From Aestuariirhabdus sp049985285 (GTDB lineage: Bacteria > Pseudomonadota > Gammaproteobacteria > Pseudomonadales > Aestuariirhabdaceae): 64,000 nucleotides of DNA. How positions within the stretch are numbered: position 1 is the stretch's first letter; each line of letters begins with the position of its first letter. The stretch spans positions 310,001 to 374,000 of the forward strand of contig NZ_JBNIEU010000002.1 of assembly GCF_049985285.1 (NCBI RefSeq), given 5' to 3'. The notes under the pieces are model-generated. The model was not told where the DNA came from, did no database searches, and was given only the letters and a program-made list of their open reading frames with translations. A program made the position numbers and the translations under genes. Positions 1-9,155 of this stretch are shown here, piece by piece.

Positions 1-882
1 GATCGTATCGAGGGAACGCTGTTCGGAAATGGCGAGCGTACCGGTAATATGGATATCATCACCATGGCGATGAACCTTTACAGTCAGGGGGTCGATCCCA
101 AACTGCAACTCGGCGCCATGGACCGTATTTCCCGTACCTATAAAGAGTGCACCCAGTTGCCGATTCATCCGCGCCACCCCTATGTCGGTGAGCTGGTGTT
201 TACCGCATTCTCCGGCAGCCATCAGGATGCCATTAACAAGTGTCTTGCGGGGTACCAGCCGGGAGACTACTGGCAGGTGGCCTACCTTCCGATCGATCCG
301 GCGGACCTCGGGCGCTCGTACCAGGAGGTGATCCGTATCAATAGTCAGTCCGGTAAAGGGGGCGTGGCCTATGTGTTGGATCGGGAGTTCGGCTTGCAGT
401 TACCTCGCTGGATGCAGATCGATTTCAGTCAGCGGGTCCAGCAACGGGCCGAGCAGGAAGCGACGGAGCTGTCACCGGAGTCGATCTGGCAACTCTTTAA
501 AGAGAGCTACGTAGCGCGAAAATTGCCCTACCATCTCGAAGGCTATCAGGTGACCCGTCGTGACAAGCAAGATAGCCTGGTGGCAGAGGTCAGTGTCGGG
601 GGTAAGCCGGTGAGCATGGCCGCGGCTGGCGGTGGCGTGGTCGATGCATTCGTACAAGCGTTACAGGGCCATAGCGAGCATCGCATCGGTGTGGTGGAGT
701 ATTCCGAACACGCGATCGGGCAGGGTGAGGATGCCAGGGCAATCGCCTACGTACTGCTGACTGTTAATGGTGAACGCGTCTGTGGTGTGGGTATCAGTGA
801 GGATATTGTGAACGCCTCGTTGAGCGCGATCCTGAGTGCGTTAAATCGGTCTGCGGCGGCGGCGCAAACCCGGGCGGCGTAG
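1..882 (+). CDS. leuA: 2-isopropylmalate synthase, C-terminal part (5' end outside window)
   Basis: LeuA condenses 2-oxoisovalerate with acetyl-CoA, the first committed step of leucine synthesis. The frame is open from base 1, so the gene enters from the left; 293 codons remain of a family member usually near 560 residues. The first visible residues (RIEGTLFGNGERTGN) are the end of the catalytic barrel. The region after about residue 180 (SPESIWQLF onward, with AAAGGGVVDAFVQAL) is the C-terminal regulatory domain that binds leucine in this family. The start-like ATG at 49 is internal. A strong terminator follows the stop, so the gene ends its own transcript. Identity is confident; regulation by leucine is family knowledge. 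Confidence 0.95.
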   Translation, partial: DRIEGTLFGNGERTGNMDIITMAMNLYSQGVDPKLQLGAMDRISRTYKECTQLPIHPRHPYVGELVFTAFSGSHQDAINKCLAGYQPGDYWQVAYLPIDPADLGRSYQEVIRINSQSGKGGVAYVLDREFGLQLPRWMQIDFSQRVQQRAEQEATELSPESIWQLFKESYVARKLPYHLEGYQVTRRDKQDSLVAEVSVGGKPVSMAAAGGGVVDAFVQALQGHSEHRIGVVEYSEHAIGQGEDARAIAYVLLTVNGERVCGVGISEDIVNASLSAILSALNRSAAAAQTRAA

Positions 883-930
883 AGCGGGTGGTAACCTATA
901 GCGCATTGGCTTGGCTCATTATGCCGGAAT

Positions 931-956
931 AAGGCGCCTGTTCAGGCGCCTTTTTT
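931..956 (+). terminator. Rho-independent terminator of leuA
   Basis: A perfect GC-rich stem (AAGGCGCCTG pairing with CAGGCGCCTT, two-base tip) runs straight into six T residues, about 50 bases after the leuA stop. This is the clearest intrinsic terminator in the window. Confidence 0.93.
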
Positions 957-1068
957 AAAGGGGGAAACCTCGATCTTAAAAAGGTAAAAAAAGGTCGCAA
1001 GATAACCGGAGGGCGCTGGCAGTAAAAGCTAACGGGTGGAGAGAACTTGGCATATACTTTCACTGCTG

Positions 1069-1079
1069 CCCCCCCCCCC
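1069..1079 (+). repeat. C11 homopolymer in the rimK leader
   Basis: Eleven consecutive C residues lie 30 bases before the rimK start and about ten bases after a TATACT element (1053-1058) that could be its -10 box. They are followed by a small CCCTC-TGA-GAGGG hairpin. A tract this long can vary in length by slippage. Whether it changes rimK expression is not known. Confidence 0.75.
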
Positions 1080-1109
1080 TCTGAGAGGGCTTATTCTGAG
1101 GTCTCTATT

Positions 1110-2015
1110 ATGAAAGTTGCCATCCTTTCTCGTAATCCCAATCTTTACTCTACTCGTCGTTTGAAAGAGGCAGGTGAAGCACAGGGCCACGAAGTCGATA
1201 TCATCGATACCATGCACTGTTATATGGATATCACCAGTAGTAAGCCTTCGGTACGCTACTATGGCAAGGCGTTGCCGGCTTATGATGCGGTTATACCCAG
1301 AATCGGGGCATCGGTTACCTTTTACGGTACATCGGTGGTGCGTCAGTTTGAAATGATGGGCACCTTCTGCATTAACGAATCGGTTGCGATCAGTCGTTCG
1401 CGAGACAAGCTGCGCTCCCTACAGCTGCTGTCGCGCAAGGGGATCGGCTTGCCGCGTACCGGTTTTGCTCATCACCCTGACAAAATAGACGATTTGTTGA
1501 AGAACGTGGGTGGAGCTCCGGTGGTTATCAAATTGCTTGAGGGGACTCAGGGAATTGGTGTGGTTTTGGCGGAAACAAAGAAGGCCGCAGAAAGTATTAT
1601 CGAAGCCTTTATGGGTCTAAAAGCCAATATTTTGGTGCAAGAGTATATTAAAGAGGCGGGCGGCGCGGATATTCGTTGCCTGGTGATTGGTGGAAAAGTG
1701 GTCGCAGCGATGAAACGCCAGGCAGGGGAGGGCGAGTTTCGTTCCAACTTGCACCGCGGAGGTACGGCAGAGCTCGTTCGCTTAACACCAGCCGAGCGCA
1801 AGACAGCGGTGGATGCGGCGCGCACCATGGGGCTGAATATGTGCGGGGTGGATATATTGCGTTCCAATAATGGGCCGGTAGTGATGGAGGTGAACTCCTC
1901 TCCGGGTCTTGAAGGGATTGAAGAGGCAACCGGGAAAAATATAGCGGGAATGATATTTGATTTCATCGCCAGTAACGCCCAGCCAAATCGAACCCGTACG
2001 CGGGGTAAGGGGTAA
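1110..2015 (+). CDS. rimK: RimK, ribosomal protein S6 glutamate ligase
   Basis: An ATP-grasp ligase that adds glutamate residues to the C-terminus of ribosomal protein S6 in the cytoplasm. The 301-residue product matches E. coli RimK (300) nearly end to end: MKVAILSRN at the start, the DAVIPRIG segment, the ATP-grasp core with EGTQGIGVVLAE and VQEYIKEAGGADIRC, and the metal/ATP segment VMEVNSSPGLEGIE. A longer frame starts at 1047, but ATG 1110 has GAGG eight bases upstream and begins where the family begins. It is followed within six bases by the deacylase gene and then by the protease gene, an apparent three-gene operon. Confidence 0.95.
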   Translation: MKVAILSRNPNLYSTRRLKEAGEAQGHEVDIIDTMHCYMDITSSKPSVRYYGKALPAYDAVIPRIGASVTFYGTSVVRQFEMMGTFCINESVAISRSRDKLRSLQLLSRKGIGLPRTGFAHHPDKIDDLLKNVGGAPVVIKLLEGTQGIGVVLAETKKAAESIIEAFMGLKANILVQEYIKEAGGADIRCLVIGGKVVAAMKRQAGEGEFRSNLHRGGTAELVRLTPAERKTAVDAARTMGLNMCGVDILRSNNGPVVMEVNSSPGLEGIEEATGKNIAGMIFDFIASNAQPNRTRTRGKG

Positions 2016-2020
2016 TCGGG

Positions 2021-3061
2021 GTGGCAGATAAGTTCCAGATCGGTGGCGTAGAGGTCAAGCCCGGAGAGACTAAGCGCATAGAGCTCCCTACTGTGCGGCT
2101 TTACACCGATACGAGCATGGGAATTCCTGTGTATGTACAGCGGGGGAAACGCGCGGGTCCCACGTTCTTTGTAAGTGCCGCGATTCATGGTGATGAGCTT
2201 AACGGGGTGGAGGTTATCGGCCGCCTGTTGAAGAGCAAGTCGTTGAAGAGTTTGAGTGGGACGTTGATCGCGGTGCCGATCGTGAATGTTTACGGGGTGT
2301 TGAGTCAAAGCCGTTATTTTCCTGACCGGCGCGACCTTAACCGATCGTTTCCAGGCTCAACACGGGGTTCCTTCGCGGGCAGGGTTGCCAACCTTTTTCT
2401 TAAGGAAATTGTTTCTAAATGCGACTATGGAATAGATCTTCATACGGGGGCCATTCACCGCAGTAATTTGCCCCAGATACGGGCTAATCTCGATGACAAA
2501 GAAACTCGGGATATGGCGCGTGCATTCGGTGTATCGGTCATGGTCAATTCAAATCTGCGTGATGGTTCTTTGCGTGAGAGTGCATCAGGTTTGGGGGTGA
2601 AGGTTCTTTTGTATGAGGCAGGTGAAGCCTTACGTTTTGATGAGCTTTCCATTCGCGCCGGCTATAGGGGAGTGATTAATGTTATGCGGCACCTGGGTAT
2701 GTTGCCAAAGAGGCGTACTCGCTCTCCGGTCGAGCCTTTCGAGGCTCGCGAGAGTGCCTGGGTACGTGCATCTGAAAGTGGCTTTATTACCCATCTTAAG
2801 GAGTTGGGAGACTACGTCAAAAAAGGCGACGAACTGGCAGTGATTAAGGACCCCTATGGCGAGGTTTTGAATACGGTTGAGACCAAGTATGAGGGTATTA
2901 TTATCGGTAAGCAAAATATACCTTTGGTTCAGGAAGGTGAGGCGATGTATCACATCGCGTACTTTCATAAACCCGACGAGGTTCTCGAAAGCCTTGGATT
3001 GATGCAGGATCACCTTATTCCGGAGCCGGAAACAGAGCCATCGGGCGAAGTGACGGGGTAA
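2021..3061 (+). CDS. Succinylglutamate desuccinylase/aspartoacylase-family metallohydrolase
   Basis: An M14-superfamily zinc hydrolase that releases an acyl or amino-acid moiety. The zinc ligands are visible as HGDELNGVE (His and Glu) and DLHTG (His), and the substrate-binding arginine segment is RRDLNRSFPG. The C-terminal third is the beta-rich domain common to this family. The start is GTG, preceded by GGGG five bases after the rimK stop. Position between rimK and the rimB-type protease suggests a role in S6 tail turnover or glutamate-peptide handling, but that is inference. The family alone does not fix the substrate, and AstE or aspartoacylase activity cannot be excluded. Confidence 0.85.
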   Translation: MADKFQIGGVEVKPGETKRIELPTVRLYTDTSMGIPVYVQRGKRAGPTFFVSAAIHGDELNGVEVIGRLLKSKSLKSLSGTLIAVPIVNVYGVLSQSRYFPDRRDLNRSFPGSTRGSFAGRVANLFLKEIVSKCDYGIDLHTGAIHRSNLPQIRANLDDKETRDMARAFGVSVMVNSNLRDGSLRESASGLGVKVLLYEAGEALRFDELSIRAGYRGVINVMRHLGMLPKRRTRSPVEPFEARESAWVRASESGFITHLKELGDYVKKGDELAVIKDPYGEVLNTVETKYEGIIIGKQNIPLVQEGEAMYHIAYFHKPDEVLESLGLMQDHLIPEPETEPSGEVTG

Positions 3062-3105
3062 TTGGGGCAACTTTTTGGGGAAGTTTGCATAAAGAGGCTG
3101 ACGCG

Positions 3106-3555
3106 TTGGAAACATTGAATGGAAAAATGCTGGTAGGGGGGATTGAACAGTGTGACCTGCCGGAGTTCGATATTTATGGACTTCATGTGCGTATCGACAC
3201 CGGCGCGCAAACGTCATCGCTTCATGTAGATAATATTGAAGAGCTATCACGTGATGGAGAGGTCTGGGTTCGATTTGATATTCATCCAGATATCCATCAG
3301 GTAGAGTCGATTGTGCGCAGGGAAGCCCCTGTTGTCAGTCTGCGCAAGGTCAAGAGCTCCAATGGAACTTTTCAAAAGCGTTACCTGATTGATACTCGTA
3401 TCTGCATGGGTAACGACGATTGGACCATACAGCTTACCCTCACTGACCGCTCAGAAATGTCGTATCTTATGCTATTGGGGCGTCAAGCGATGGGTGATCA
3501 TATGATCGTCGATCCGGCACTGGAGTATGTGCTAAACAATGGCCTGTGTAAGTGA
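3106..3555 (+). CDS. rimB: RimB-type retropepsin-like protease (ATP-dependent zinc protease family)
   Basis: A small aspartic-type protease of the family once labelled ATP-dependent zinc protease. In Pseudomonas the rimB product next to rimK shortens the glutamate tail on S6. The signature RIDTGAQTSSLH, holding the single catalytic Asp of a retropepsin-like fold, lies near residue 26. TTG at 3106 is preferred over TTG at 3085 because AAAGAGG (3091-3097) is eight bases before it. This gives 149 residues. It is last in the rimK operon and convergent with zntB only 17 bases away. The symbol follows context and family and has not been confirmed by alignment. Confidence 0.8.
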   Translation: METLNGKMLVGGIEQCDLPEFDIYGLHVRIDTGAQTSSLHVDNIEELSRDGEVWVRFDIHPDIHQVESIVRREAPVVSLRKVKSSNGTFQKRYLIDTRICMGNDDWTIQLTLTDRSEMSYLMLLGRQAMGDHMIVDPALEYVLNNGLCK

Positions 3556-3572
3556 GTTTTGTGTTTGTGATC

Positions 3573-4547
3573 TTAGAACCAACCTTTCTTTTTGAACAGC
3601 CAAGCCTGAATTCCAACGATAGTTGTCAGGAAAACGCAAAATACCATGAACGCATAGGGGTTTTCTGAGCCGGGAATACCTCCCACATTAATGCCCAGTA
3701 AACCGGTAAAAAATCCTAGTGGTAAGAAGATGGCGGCAACGATGGAAAGCACGTACATGCGGTTGTTCATACGCTCCGCAAGCCGGTTGTTGATCTCTTC
3801 GTGGATGACCGCCGCCCGGTCTCGAATGGAGTCAAGGTCTTCGATATAACGGGTTAGTACGTCGGTCGTCTCCCTCAGGCGCAAACGATTGTTGTTATCG
3901 ATCCAGAGAATCTTTTCTGATTGCAGTTGCAACATGGCCTCGCGCTGTGGCGACAAGTAGCGTCTAATGGAGATCACCTGTTGCCGTATGCCGGCTACTT
4001 CACCCCGTTGAAGTCCTGCGATTGACAGAAGAAGCCGTTCTTCCAAACCGTCAACTGTCTCATCGATGTTGCCGAGAGTCTGTTGCATGCGTGAAATCAG
4101 GTTAGCAGTAAGCTCGCAAATCAGGGCACCGGCACTATCGGGACCGGTTCCTGCCGCAATACTGAAAGCCAGATCCTGGGCAGACAACAGGCGTCGCCTG
4201 CGGGTGCTGATAACATGTTTCCCATCGCTCCAGATGCGTATTGAGACCATATCGTCAGGGTCCTGGCCCGGACTCAGGTTAACCCCGCGCAGGGCGACGA
4301 GTAACTCGCCATTAATCAGGCTAGTCCGTGGGCGAGTCTCTTCGCTGAGCAGCGCGTCGGCTACTAGCGGTTCTATTTCTGACCGCTGTTGCAGCCAATG
4401 TTGGGCCTGTTTATCGGTATAGTCAAAATGCAGCCAAACGGGCGTCGACGGTAACCCTGATTCTATATCCTCCCATCGACAGGGAGATCCCTTGTTATCT
4501 CCGTTAAGATAAAAGCCATAGATCAGGCCCGTTGTGCTGTTAGTCAT
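3573..4547 (-). CDS. zntB: ZntB-like zinc transporter (CorA family)
   Basis: An inner-membrane divalent metal transporter. The 324-residue protein has a long soluble N-terminal domain and two C-terminal membrane helices (about 264-283 and 297-316). At the end of the first helix is GIN (residues 285-287) followed by VGGIPG. This replaces the GMN motif of CorA and is the form seen in ZntB proteins, which E. coli work links to zinc. A very basic run, TRRRR, lies at 115-119. Its start overlaps the stop of the upstream channel gene by eight bases, implying a shared transcript. Confidence 0.88.
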   Translation of the reverse strand: MTNSTTGLIYGFYLNGDNKGSPCRWEDIESGLPSTPVWLHFDYTDKQAQHWLQQRSEIEPLVADALLSEETRPRTSLINGELLVALRGVNLSPGQDPDDMVSIRIWSDGKHVISTRRRRLLSAQDLAFSIAAGTGPDSAGALICELTANLISRMQQTLGNIDETVDGLEERLLLSIAGLQRGEVAGIRQQVISIRRYLSPQREAMLQLQSEKILWIDNNNRLRLRETTDVLTRYIEDLDSIRDRAAVIHEEINNRLAERMNNRMYVLSIVAAIFLPLGFFTGLLGINVGGIPGSENPYAFMVFCVFLTTIVGIQAWLFKKKGWF

Positions 4548-6651
4548 GGTGGTCTCCGGTACGGGAAACTGTCAGCTGAGTGCTGACAGAGCCATCGATG
4601 GATCGCAGGTGCAGGTCCCTTTGAGGGAAAGGTATTTCGATGTTTGCGTCGGTCAGTGCGGATTCAATCTCCCAAAGATAGATCGAAACGGGATTAGCGT
4701 GGCGAGGTAATTGGTTTCCGCGGACCCAGACTACCAGTTCGAAATCCAGGCTATTGTCGCCAAAGTTGACCAGCCATACATCGGGAGCGCGATCCTTGGT
4801 ATTGATCGTTAGTTTTACCGCCAGAGCTGCACTGAGGGTGACTTTTTTAACCTCCTCTTTGTCGCTGCCATAGGCAACACCAAAGGGTATGTGTAAACGG
4901 CGAAAGTCATCGTTGTACGTGTAGTTTGTGACGCGCCCACTAATAAACTCGGAATTCGGTACCAGAATGTCGATATTGTCCCAGGTGCTAATTTGGGTGC
5001 TGCGTACGTTGATCGACTTGATTCGTCCGCGTACGCCGGACTCCAGCTCGACCAGGTCGCCGACCTTCAACGGGCGTTCAAACAGTAGAATCAGGCCAGA
5101 GATAAAGTTGTTAAAGATCGACTGCAGGCCAAAGCCGATACCGACGCCGAGGGCGCCAAAGATGATCGCCAGGTTGGAGAAGTCGAGCCCCAGGGCGGAA
5201 AAGGCGATCAGTAATCCTGCCGTGATAATTACGTAATGGAAGATGCGCCCGATTGTGAACAGCGCGGACTCAGACACGTTTTTGCGGGACTCTCCGAAGC
5301 GCATAATCCCCCTTCGAATTAGCGAGGAGAGCGTAATCGCCAACAAAAGAATGACCACAAATCCGGTCAGGCTGGCGAAGGTAACCGGCGCTTCGTTGAC
5401 GGAGAACAGCGGGTAATCCCAGAGGAGTTCGACCTCACCGAGGGTGGCTTTTGCCATGCGGCCGATAGAGAAATTTTCCAGCGACCACCAACTACGCTGG
5501 CCGAGTGCAATGGCCTCATAGCCGATAAACAGATAATGGGTTTGACGGATGCGGTAGGAGACTCCTTGCATCATCTGCCGCGCTCCACTGAGGGCTCCCC
5601 ACGCGTTTTTTACTTTAGCTGAACTCAAAAACTCGCTGGATATTTCGAGAGACGTTAGCAGATCGGTAAAGTCACTATTGGATTTTTTCAGAAGTGTCTC
5701 CAGTTCGTCCCAGGTCTGCTGCTGGGGGGGAGGCAACGGCAGGTGGGTTCCTGAAATACCTCTTTCTATCATTAGTTCAAGCTCAAGGCTGGCCTGCTGA
5801 GCCCTTAGGTTTAGCCATTGCGCGTTGGACTGAAAACTCTTCAGGCGCCTGTCAATGTTCTGTACTGACTCCGTTGAGGAGGAGAGTGAGGCGGTTACCA
5901 GTAATTGAGATGTATTGTCAGTGAGGCTGCTGTCAGAAATTCGCGTCTTCAGGTCAAGCAAGCGTTGCTCGAGTTTTTTTTGGTTATCCGGGTCAGGTGT
6001 GAGGCGTTGCACAGCCAACTCTTGCAGGGTAGATAGCTCGTTTTTTCGCTGTTTTAGCAGGGCGATCGCTTGCTTTAGGCGCTTATCTTGATGGTCGGCC
6101 ATGGCCAGTTCAAGTTGGTGGCGTATTAATACAGCAGCCACCCGAAGTCGTTCAGTGGAGGTTTCAGGTGCGTCCCGGTAGCGCACCAATTCGTTGGAAA
6201 CACTAGTACGTAGCTCATCGATAAGGTCGGTCGTGGTGCTTGCCTCATGGCTATAAGCAAGTAGTTGGTTGTCATATTTTACCTGGTGCTGAAACAGGTC
6301 GAGCCATTGGGAGACGTTGTAGGTGTCGAGGGCGCCGGGTAGATCGGCCACAAGCAACAGCTTATTGGAAGTAGAGCTGATCGCCTTGATAACTGAATAG
6401 ATGGTTGCAAGCGTTTGTTGGGTAGACGCCTCGTTGGTAGAGCCCAGTCCCGATCGCAATTGGGATTCCACCTCCTTCAGGTAATCACGACGCTCCTCAA
6501 CGCTCATGCCTTCGAGTAGCGTCCACCAATTGGGAGTGAGTTTTTCTATATTCACGGCAGGAGTCGCCGGTTTGGAGGTTTCGGCGCTAACAACAAGGGC
6601 CGGTGTGAATAGAAGTAGCAGGCTGAGCAGAAGCGATCGCATTATTGTCAT
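4540..6651 (-). CDS. Large MscS-family mechanosensitive channel with periplasmic domain
   Basis: A tension-gated channel for release of solutes on osmotic downshock. Of 703 residues, 1-23 form a signal peptide and about 24-400 a helical periplasmic domain with coiled-coil character. Membrane helices follow near 425-446, 468-488 and 494-525. The pore-lining helix shows the glycine/alanine pattern GALGVGIGFGLQSIFNNFISG. The C-terminal beta domain contains GVRGRIKSINVRST and ILVPNSEFISGRVTNY, typical of MscS. It is shorter than MscK (over 1,000 residues), so no symbol is given. It heads a two-gene operon with zntB. Confidence 0.9.
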   Translation of the reverse strand: MTIMRSLLLSLLLLFTPALVVSAETSKPATPAVNIEKLTPNWWTLLEGMSVEERRDYLKEVESQLRSGLGSTNEASTQQTLATIYSVIKAISSTSNKLLLVADLPGALDTYNVSQWLDLFQHQVKYDNQLLAYSHEASTTTDLIDELRTSVSNELVRYRDAPETSTERLRVAAVLIRHQLELAMADHQDKRLKQAIALLKQRKNELSTLQELAVQRLTPDPDNQKKLEQRLLDLKTRISDSSLTDNTSQLLVTASLSSSTESVQNIDRRLKSFQSNAQWLNLRAQQASLELELMIERGISGTHLPLPPPQQQTWDELETLLKKSNSDFTDLLTSLEISSEFLSSAKVKNAWGALSGARQMMQGVSYRIRQTHYLFIGYEAIALGQRSWWSLENFSIGRMAKATLGEVELLWDYPLFSVNEAPVTFASLTGFVVILLLAITLSSLIRRGIMRFGESRKNVSESALFTIGRIFHYVIITAGLLIAFSALGLDFSNLAIIFGALGVGIGFGLQSIFNNFISGLILLFERPLKVGDLVELESGVRGRIKSINVRSTQISTWDNIDILVPNSEFISGRVTNYTYNDDFRRLHIPFGVAYGSDKEEVKKVTLSAALAVKLTINTKDRAPDVWLVNFGDNSLDFELVVWVRGNQLPRHANPVSIYLWEIESALTDANIEIPFPQRDLHLRSIDGSVSTQLTVSRTGDHHD

Positions 6652-6755
6652 CCGTGGGTTTTAAAGTACAGGTAGCGTGACCCTGAGTATAGTAGGGTGT
6701 AACTGCGCCTAGTAGTCCGTTTTTCTATCGGGCGTTTAATGCACTCAGGCTTGCA

Positions 6756-6784
6756 CTGGCAGGGGTATCTGAGTTAATTAGAAT
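6756..6784 (+). promoter_or_regulatory. Possible sigma-70 promoter of ptsP
   Basis: CTGGCA (6756-6761), 17 bases, then TAGAAT (6779-6784) lie about 65 bases upstream of the ptsP start. A small CGGGA-AGAAC-TCCCG hairpin follows in the leader at about 6790-6804. The match is moderate and made by eye only. Confidence 0.35.
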
Positions 6785-6847
6785 AGTATCGGGAAGAACT
6801 CCCGGTCGGGTTCAGTAGCCTAATGACTCCATTTTGATGGGTATACT

Positions 6848-9100
6848 ATGAAAAACGTAATACTCGAGCTGGCCCGAATCGCGCAAGCGGTCTCGGGAAG
6901 CGAAGATCCTTGGCAGCAGGCGAAAATGATCGTCGAGCTGATTAGCGAGTCGATGGCGGTCGATGTCTGTAGCCTCTATATGTCCGCTGACAGTGGCGAC
7001 ATGCTACTGCTGGCCTCCCATGGACTGGACGCATCGGCGGTGGGTCGCGCGCGCTTGCCCAAGGGTAAGGGCTTGGTGGGGTTGGTGGCAGACAGTCGCC
7101 ACTCGATCAATACCGATAACGCCCAGCAACACCCTGCCTATCTCTACCTTGCAGAAACCCATGAGGAGCTTTTCGAGAGCTTCTGCGGTGTCCCCCTGAT
7201 ACGCCGAGGTGAAGTGATCGGTGTGCTGGTGGTACAGGGGCGCCAGTCGCGCAAGATCTCCCAGGAGGAAGATGCCTTCCTGGTGACGCTGGCGTCCCAG
7301 CTTAGCCTGCTCCTCGATGGCGTTTCCCTGGTACAGCAAGCGAAGGATGCTGGCGCGCCCGCTATTAATATTCGCCAGTCCGGGGTAAAGGGCGCCAGTG
7401 GGGTGGGTATCGGTAGTGTCTGGCTCTGTGGCGGTGCCGAGCTTTATGGCGTCGCCGACTGTGAGTGTGCAGATATAGAGGAAGCGGTGCAACAATGGCA
7501 CCAGCTATTACAGCGGGTTCGGGTAGATATCAGTGAGCAGCAGCGCGACCTGACGCCTCAGTTATCGAGCGCCATATCCGCGATATTCGATGCGTATCAA
7601 TTGTTGTTGGCTGACAAGGCTCTCATCGACAGTGTGGAGCAAAGCATTCGTCAGGGCCACGACCTGCCCAGTGCCTTGAAACGTAGTATTCAGCAGCTAT
7701 CCGAGCTGTTTTTGTCTATGGATGATCCATATTTGCGAGCACGCCATGAGGATATCCATCATTTAGGCAACAAGCTTTACGGTGCCTGGCTAGGCGAGAG
7801 CCTGCAGCGTGCGCCGATCGAGGGCCCCGTGGTGCTGGTGGGGGCCCAGGTAGGTATTGCAGAAATGGCCCAGGTTCCTCCGCACCAATTAATGGGTGTG
7901 GTCTGTTACGAGGGCTCGTCACTTTCGCATACGGCTGTTGTGGCCAAGGCGATGGGGGTTCCTGCGGTTCTTGGTGTAGGTTCTTTACGGGGGATCGTGG
8001 GCGGCGAAACCATTATCGTTGATGGTAACCAGGGTGAGGTGATCCTGCATCCAGGTCCATCCCTTGTAGCCGAGTTTCGGAAACTGGTAGAGGAGGATAA
8101 GGAGCTGCTGACCCAGCTGGAAGGTTTGAGAGACCTTCCGGCGCGTACCCTTGACGGGGTGAATGTACGTTTGTTCACTAATACCGGGTTGCTGACGGAT
8201 ATTGAACCCGGCCTGCGCAATGGGGCGGAGGGTGTTGGCCTCTATCGAACTGAAATTCCGTTTATGGTGCACAACAGTTTTCCCTCCGAAGAGGAGCAGG
8301 TCTCGATCTACAGGACGGTTATGGAGGCTTACGCAGGGAAGCCGGTAACCATGCGAACGCTGGACATTGGTGGAGACAAGCAACTGCCCTATTTTCCCAT
8401 TGCCAATGAGGAGAACCCTGCCCTGGGCTGGCGTGGTATACGTTTTTGCCTCGACAACGTGCAGCTTTTGATGACGCAGGTTAGAGCGATGCTGCGGGCA
8501 GCCGGGGGCAGTGACAAGTTGCATATTCTGTTGCCTATGATCAGCTCCAGCGAAGAGCTCGATAGCTTTATCGTGTTGCTGAATGATGCGTGCCAGCAAC
8601 TCGAGACTGAGGGGTACAGAGTGTTGCGGCCTGCGCTGGGGGTGATGGTGGAGGTGCCTGCCACTATCTCCCTGCTTGAGCGCTGGTCTGGACGTATCGA
8701 TTTTGTCTCTATTGGTTCCAATGACCTCAGCCAGTATCTGTTGGCGCTGGATCGAAACAACGCTCGGGTGGCTCAGCGCTACGACCCGGTACACCCATCG
8801 GTGTTGACAGAGATTGAGCGGGTGATTGATATAGCAAAGCGCTGCAAGCTGTCGCTCAGTGTGTGTGGGGAGATGGCCTCTGACCCGGTTGCGGTTGTGT
8901 TATTGCTGGGGATGGGGGTCGAGACTTTGAGTCTGAGCGCGCCGCGTTTACCCCGCATGAAAGCGTTGTTGAGATCGCTCCGAGCGGAGGATGCTCGCGA
9001 ACTCTGGGCGCTGGTGTCGCAACTCGATAGCGCGACCCGGGTTCGGGCGCGTGTAGAGCAGTTTCTGCGGGACAAGAAGTTACAGCTACCTCATCCTTAA
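6848..9100 (+). CDS. ptsP: PtsP, enzyme I of the nitrogen phosphotransferase system
   Basis: EI-Ntr takes phosphate from PEP and passes it to NPr and then EIIA-Ntr, a regulatory relay that controls potassium and nitrogen functions. The 750 residues match the E. coli length (748). A GAF domain spans about 1-160, followed by the EI N-terminal domain with the phosphorylated histidine in SSLSHTAVVA (His361). The PEP-binding barrel carries RTEIPFM, a metal-binding segment MVEVPA, SIGSNDLSQYLLALDR, and the active-site cysteine segment SVCGEMASDP. ATG 6848 starts at the family start. The next gene is convergent, so it appears to be a single-gene transcript. Confidence 0.95.
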   Translation: MKNVILELARIAQAVSGSEDPWQQAKMIVELISESMAVDVCSLYMSADSGDMLLLASHGLDASAVGRARLPKGKGLVGLVADSRHSINTDNAQQHPAYLYLAETHEELFESFCGVPLIRRGEVIGVLVVQGRQSRKISQEEDAFLVTLASQLSLLLDGVSLVQQAKDAGAPAINIRQSGVKGASGVGIGSVWLCGGAELYGVADCECADIEEAVQQWHQLLQRVRVDISEQQRDLTPQLSSAISAIFDAYQLLLADKALIDSVEQSIRQGHDLPSALKRSIQQLSELFLSMDDPYLRARHEDIHHLGNKLYGAWLGESLQRAPIEGPVVLVGAQVGIAEMAQVPPHQLMGVVCYEGSSLSHTAVVAKAMGVPAVLGVGSLRGIVGGETIIVDGNQGEVILHPGPSLVAEFRKLVEEDKELLTQLEGLRDLPARTLDGVNVRLFTNTGLLTDIEPGLRNGAEGVGLYRTEIPFMVHNSFPSEEEQVSIYRTVMEAYAGKPVTMRTLDIGGDKQLPYFPIANEENPALGWRGIRFCLDNVQLLMTQVRAMLRAAGGSDKLHILLPMISSSEELDSFIVLLNDACQQLETEGYRVLRPALGVMVEVPATISLLERWSGRIDFVSIGSNDLSQYLLALDRNNARVAQRYDPVHPSVLTEIERVIDIAKRCKLSLSVCGEMASDPVAVVLLLGMGVETLSLSAPRLPRMKALLRSLRAEDARELWALVSQLDSATRVRARVEQFLRDKKLQLPHP

Positions 9101-9155
9101 CAGCCCATTGCCTCCGCGAGTTAGTGGGAGTGACCTGTTTGCTGTGAAAAAAATG

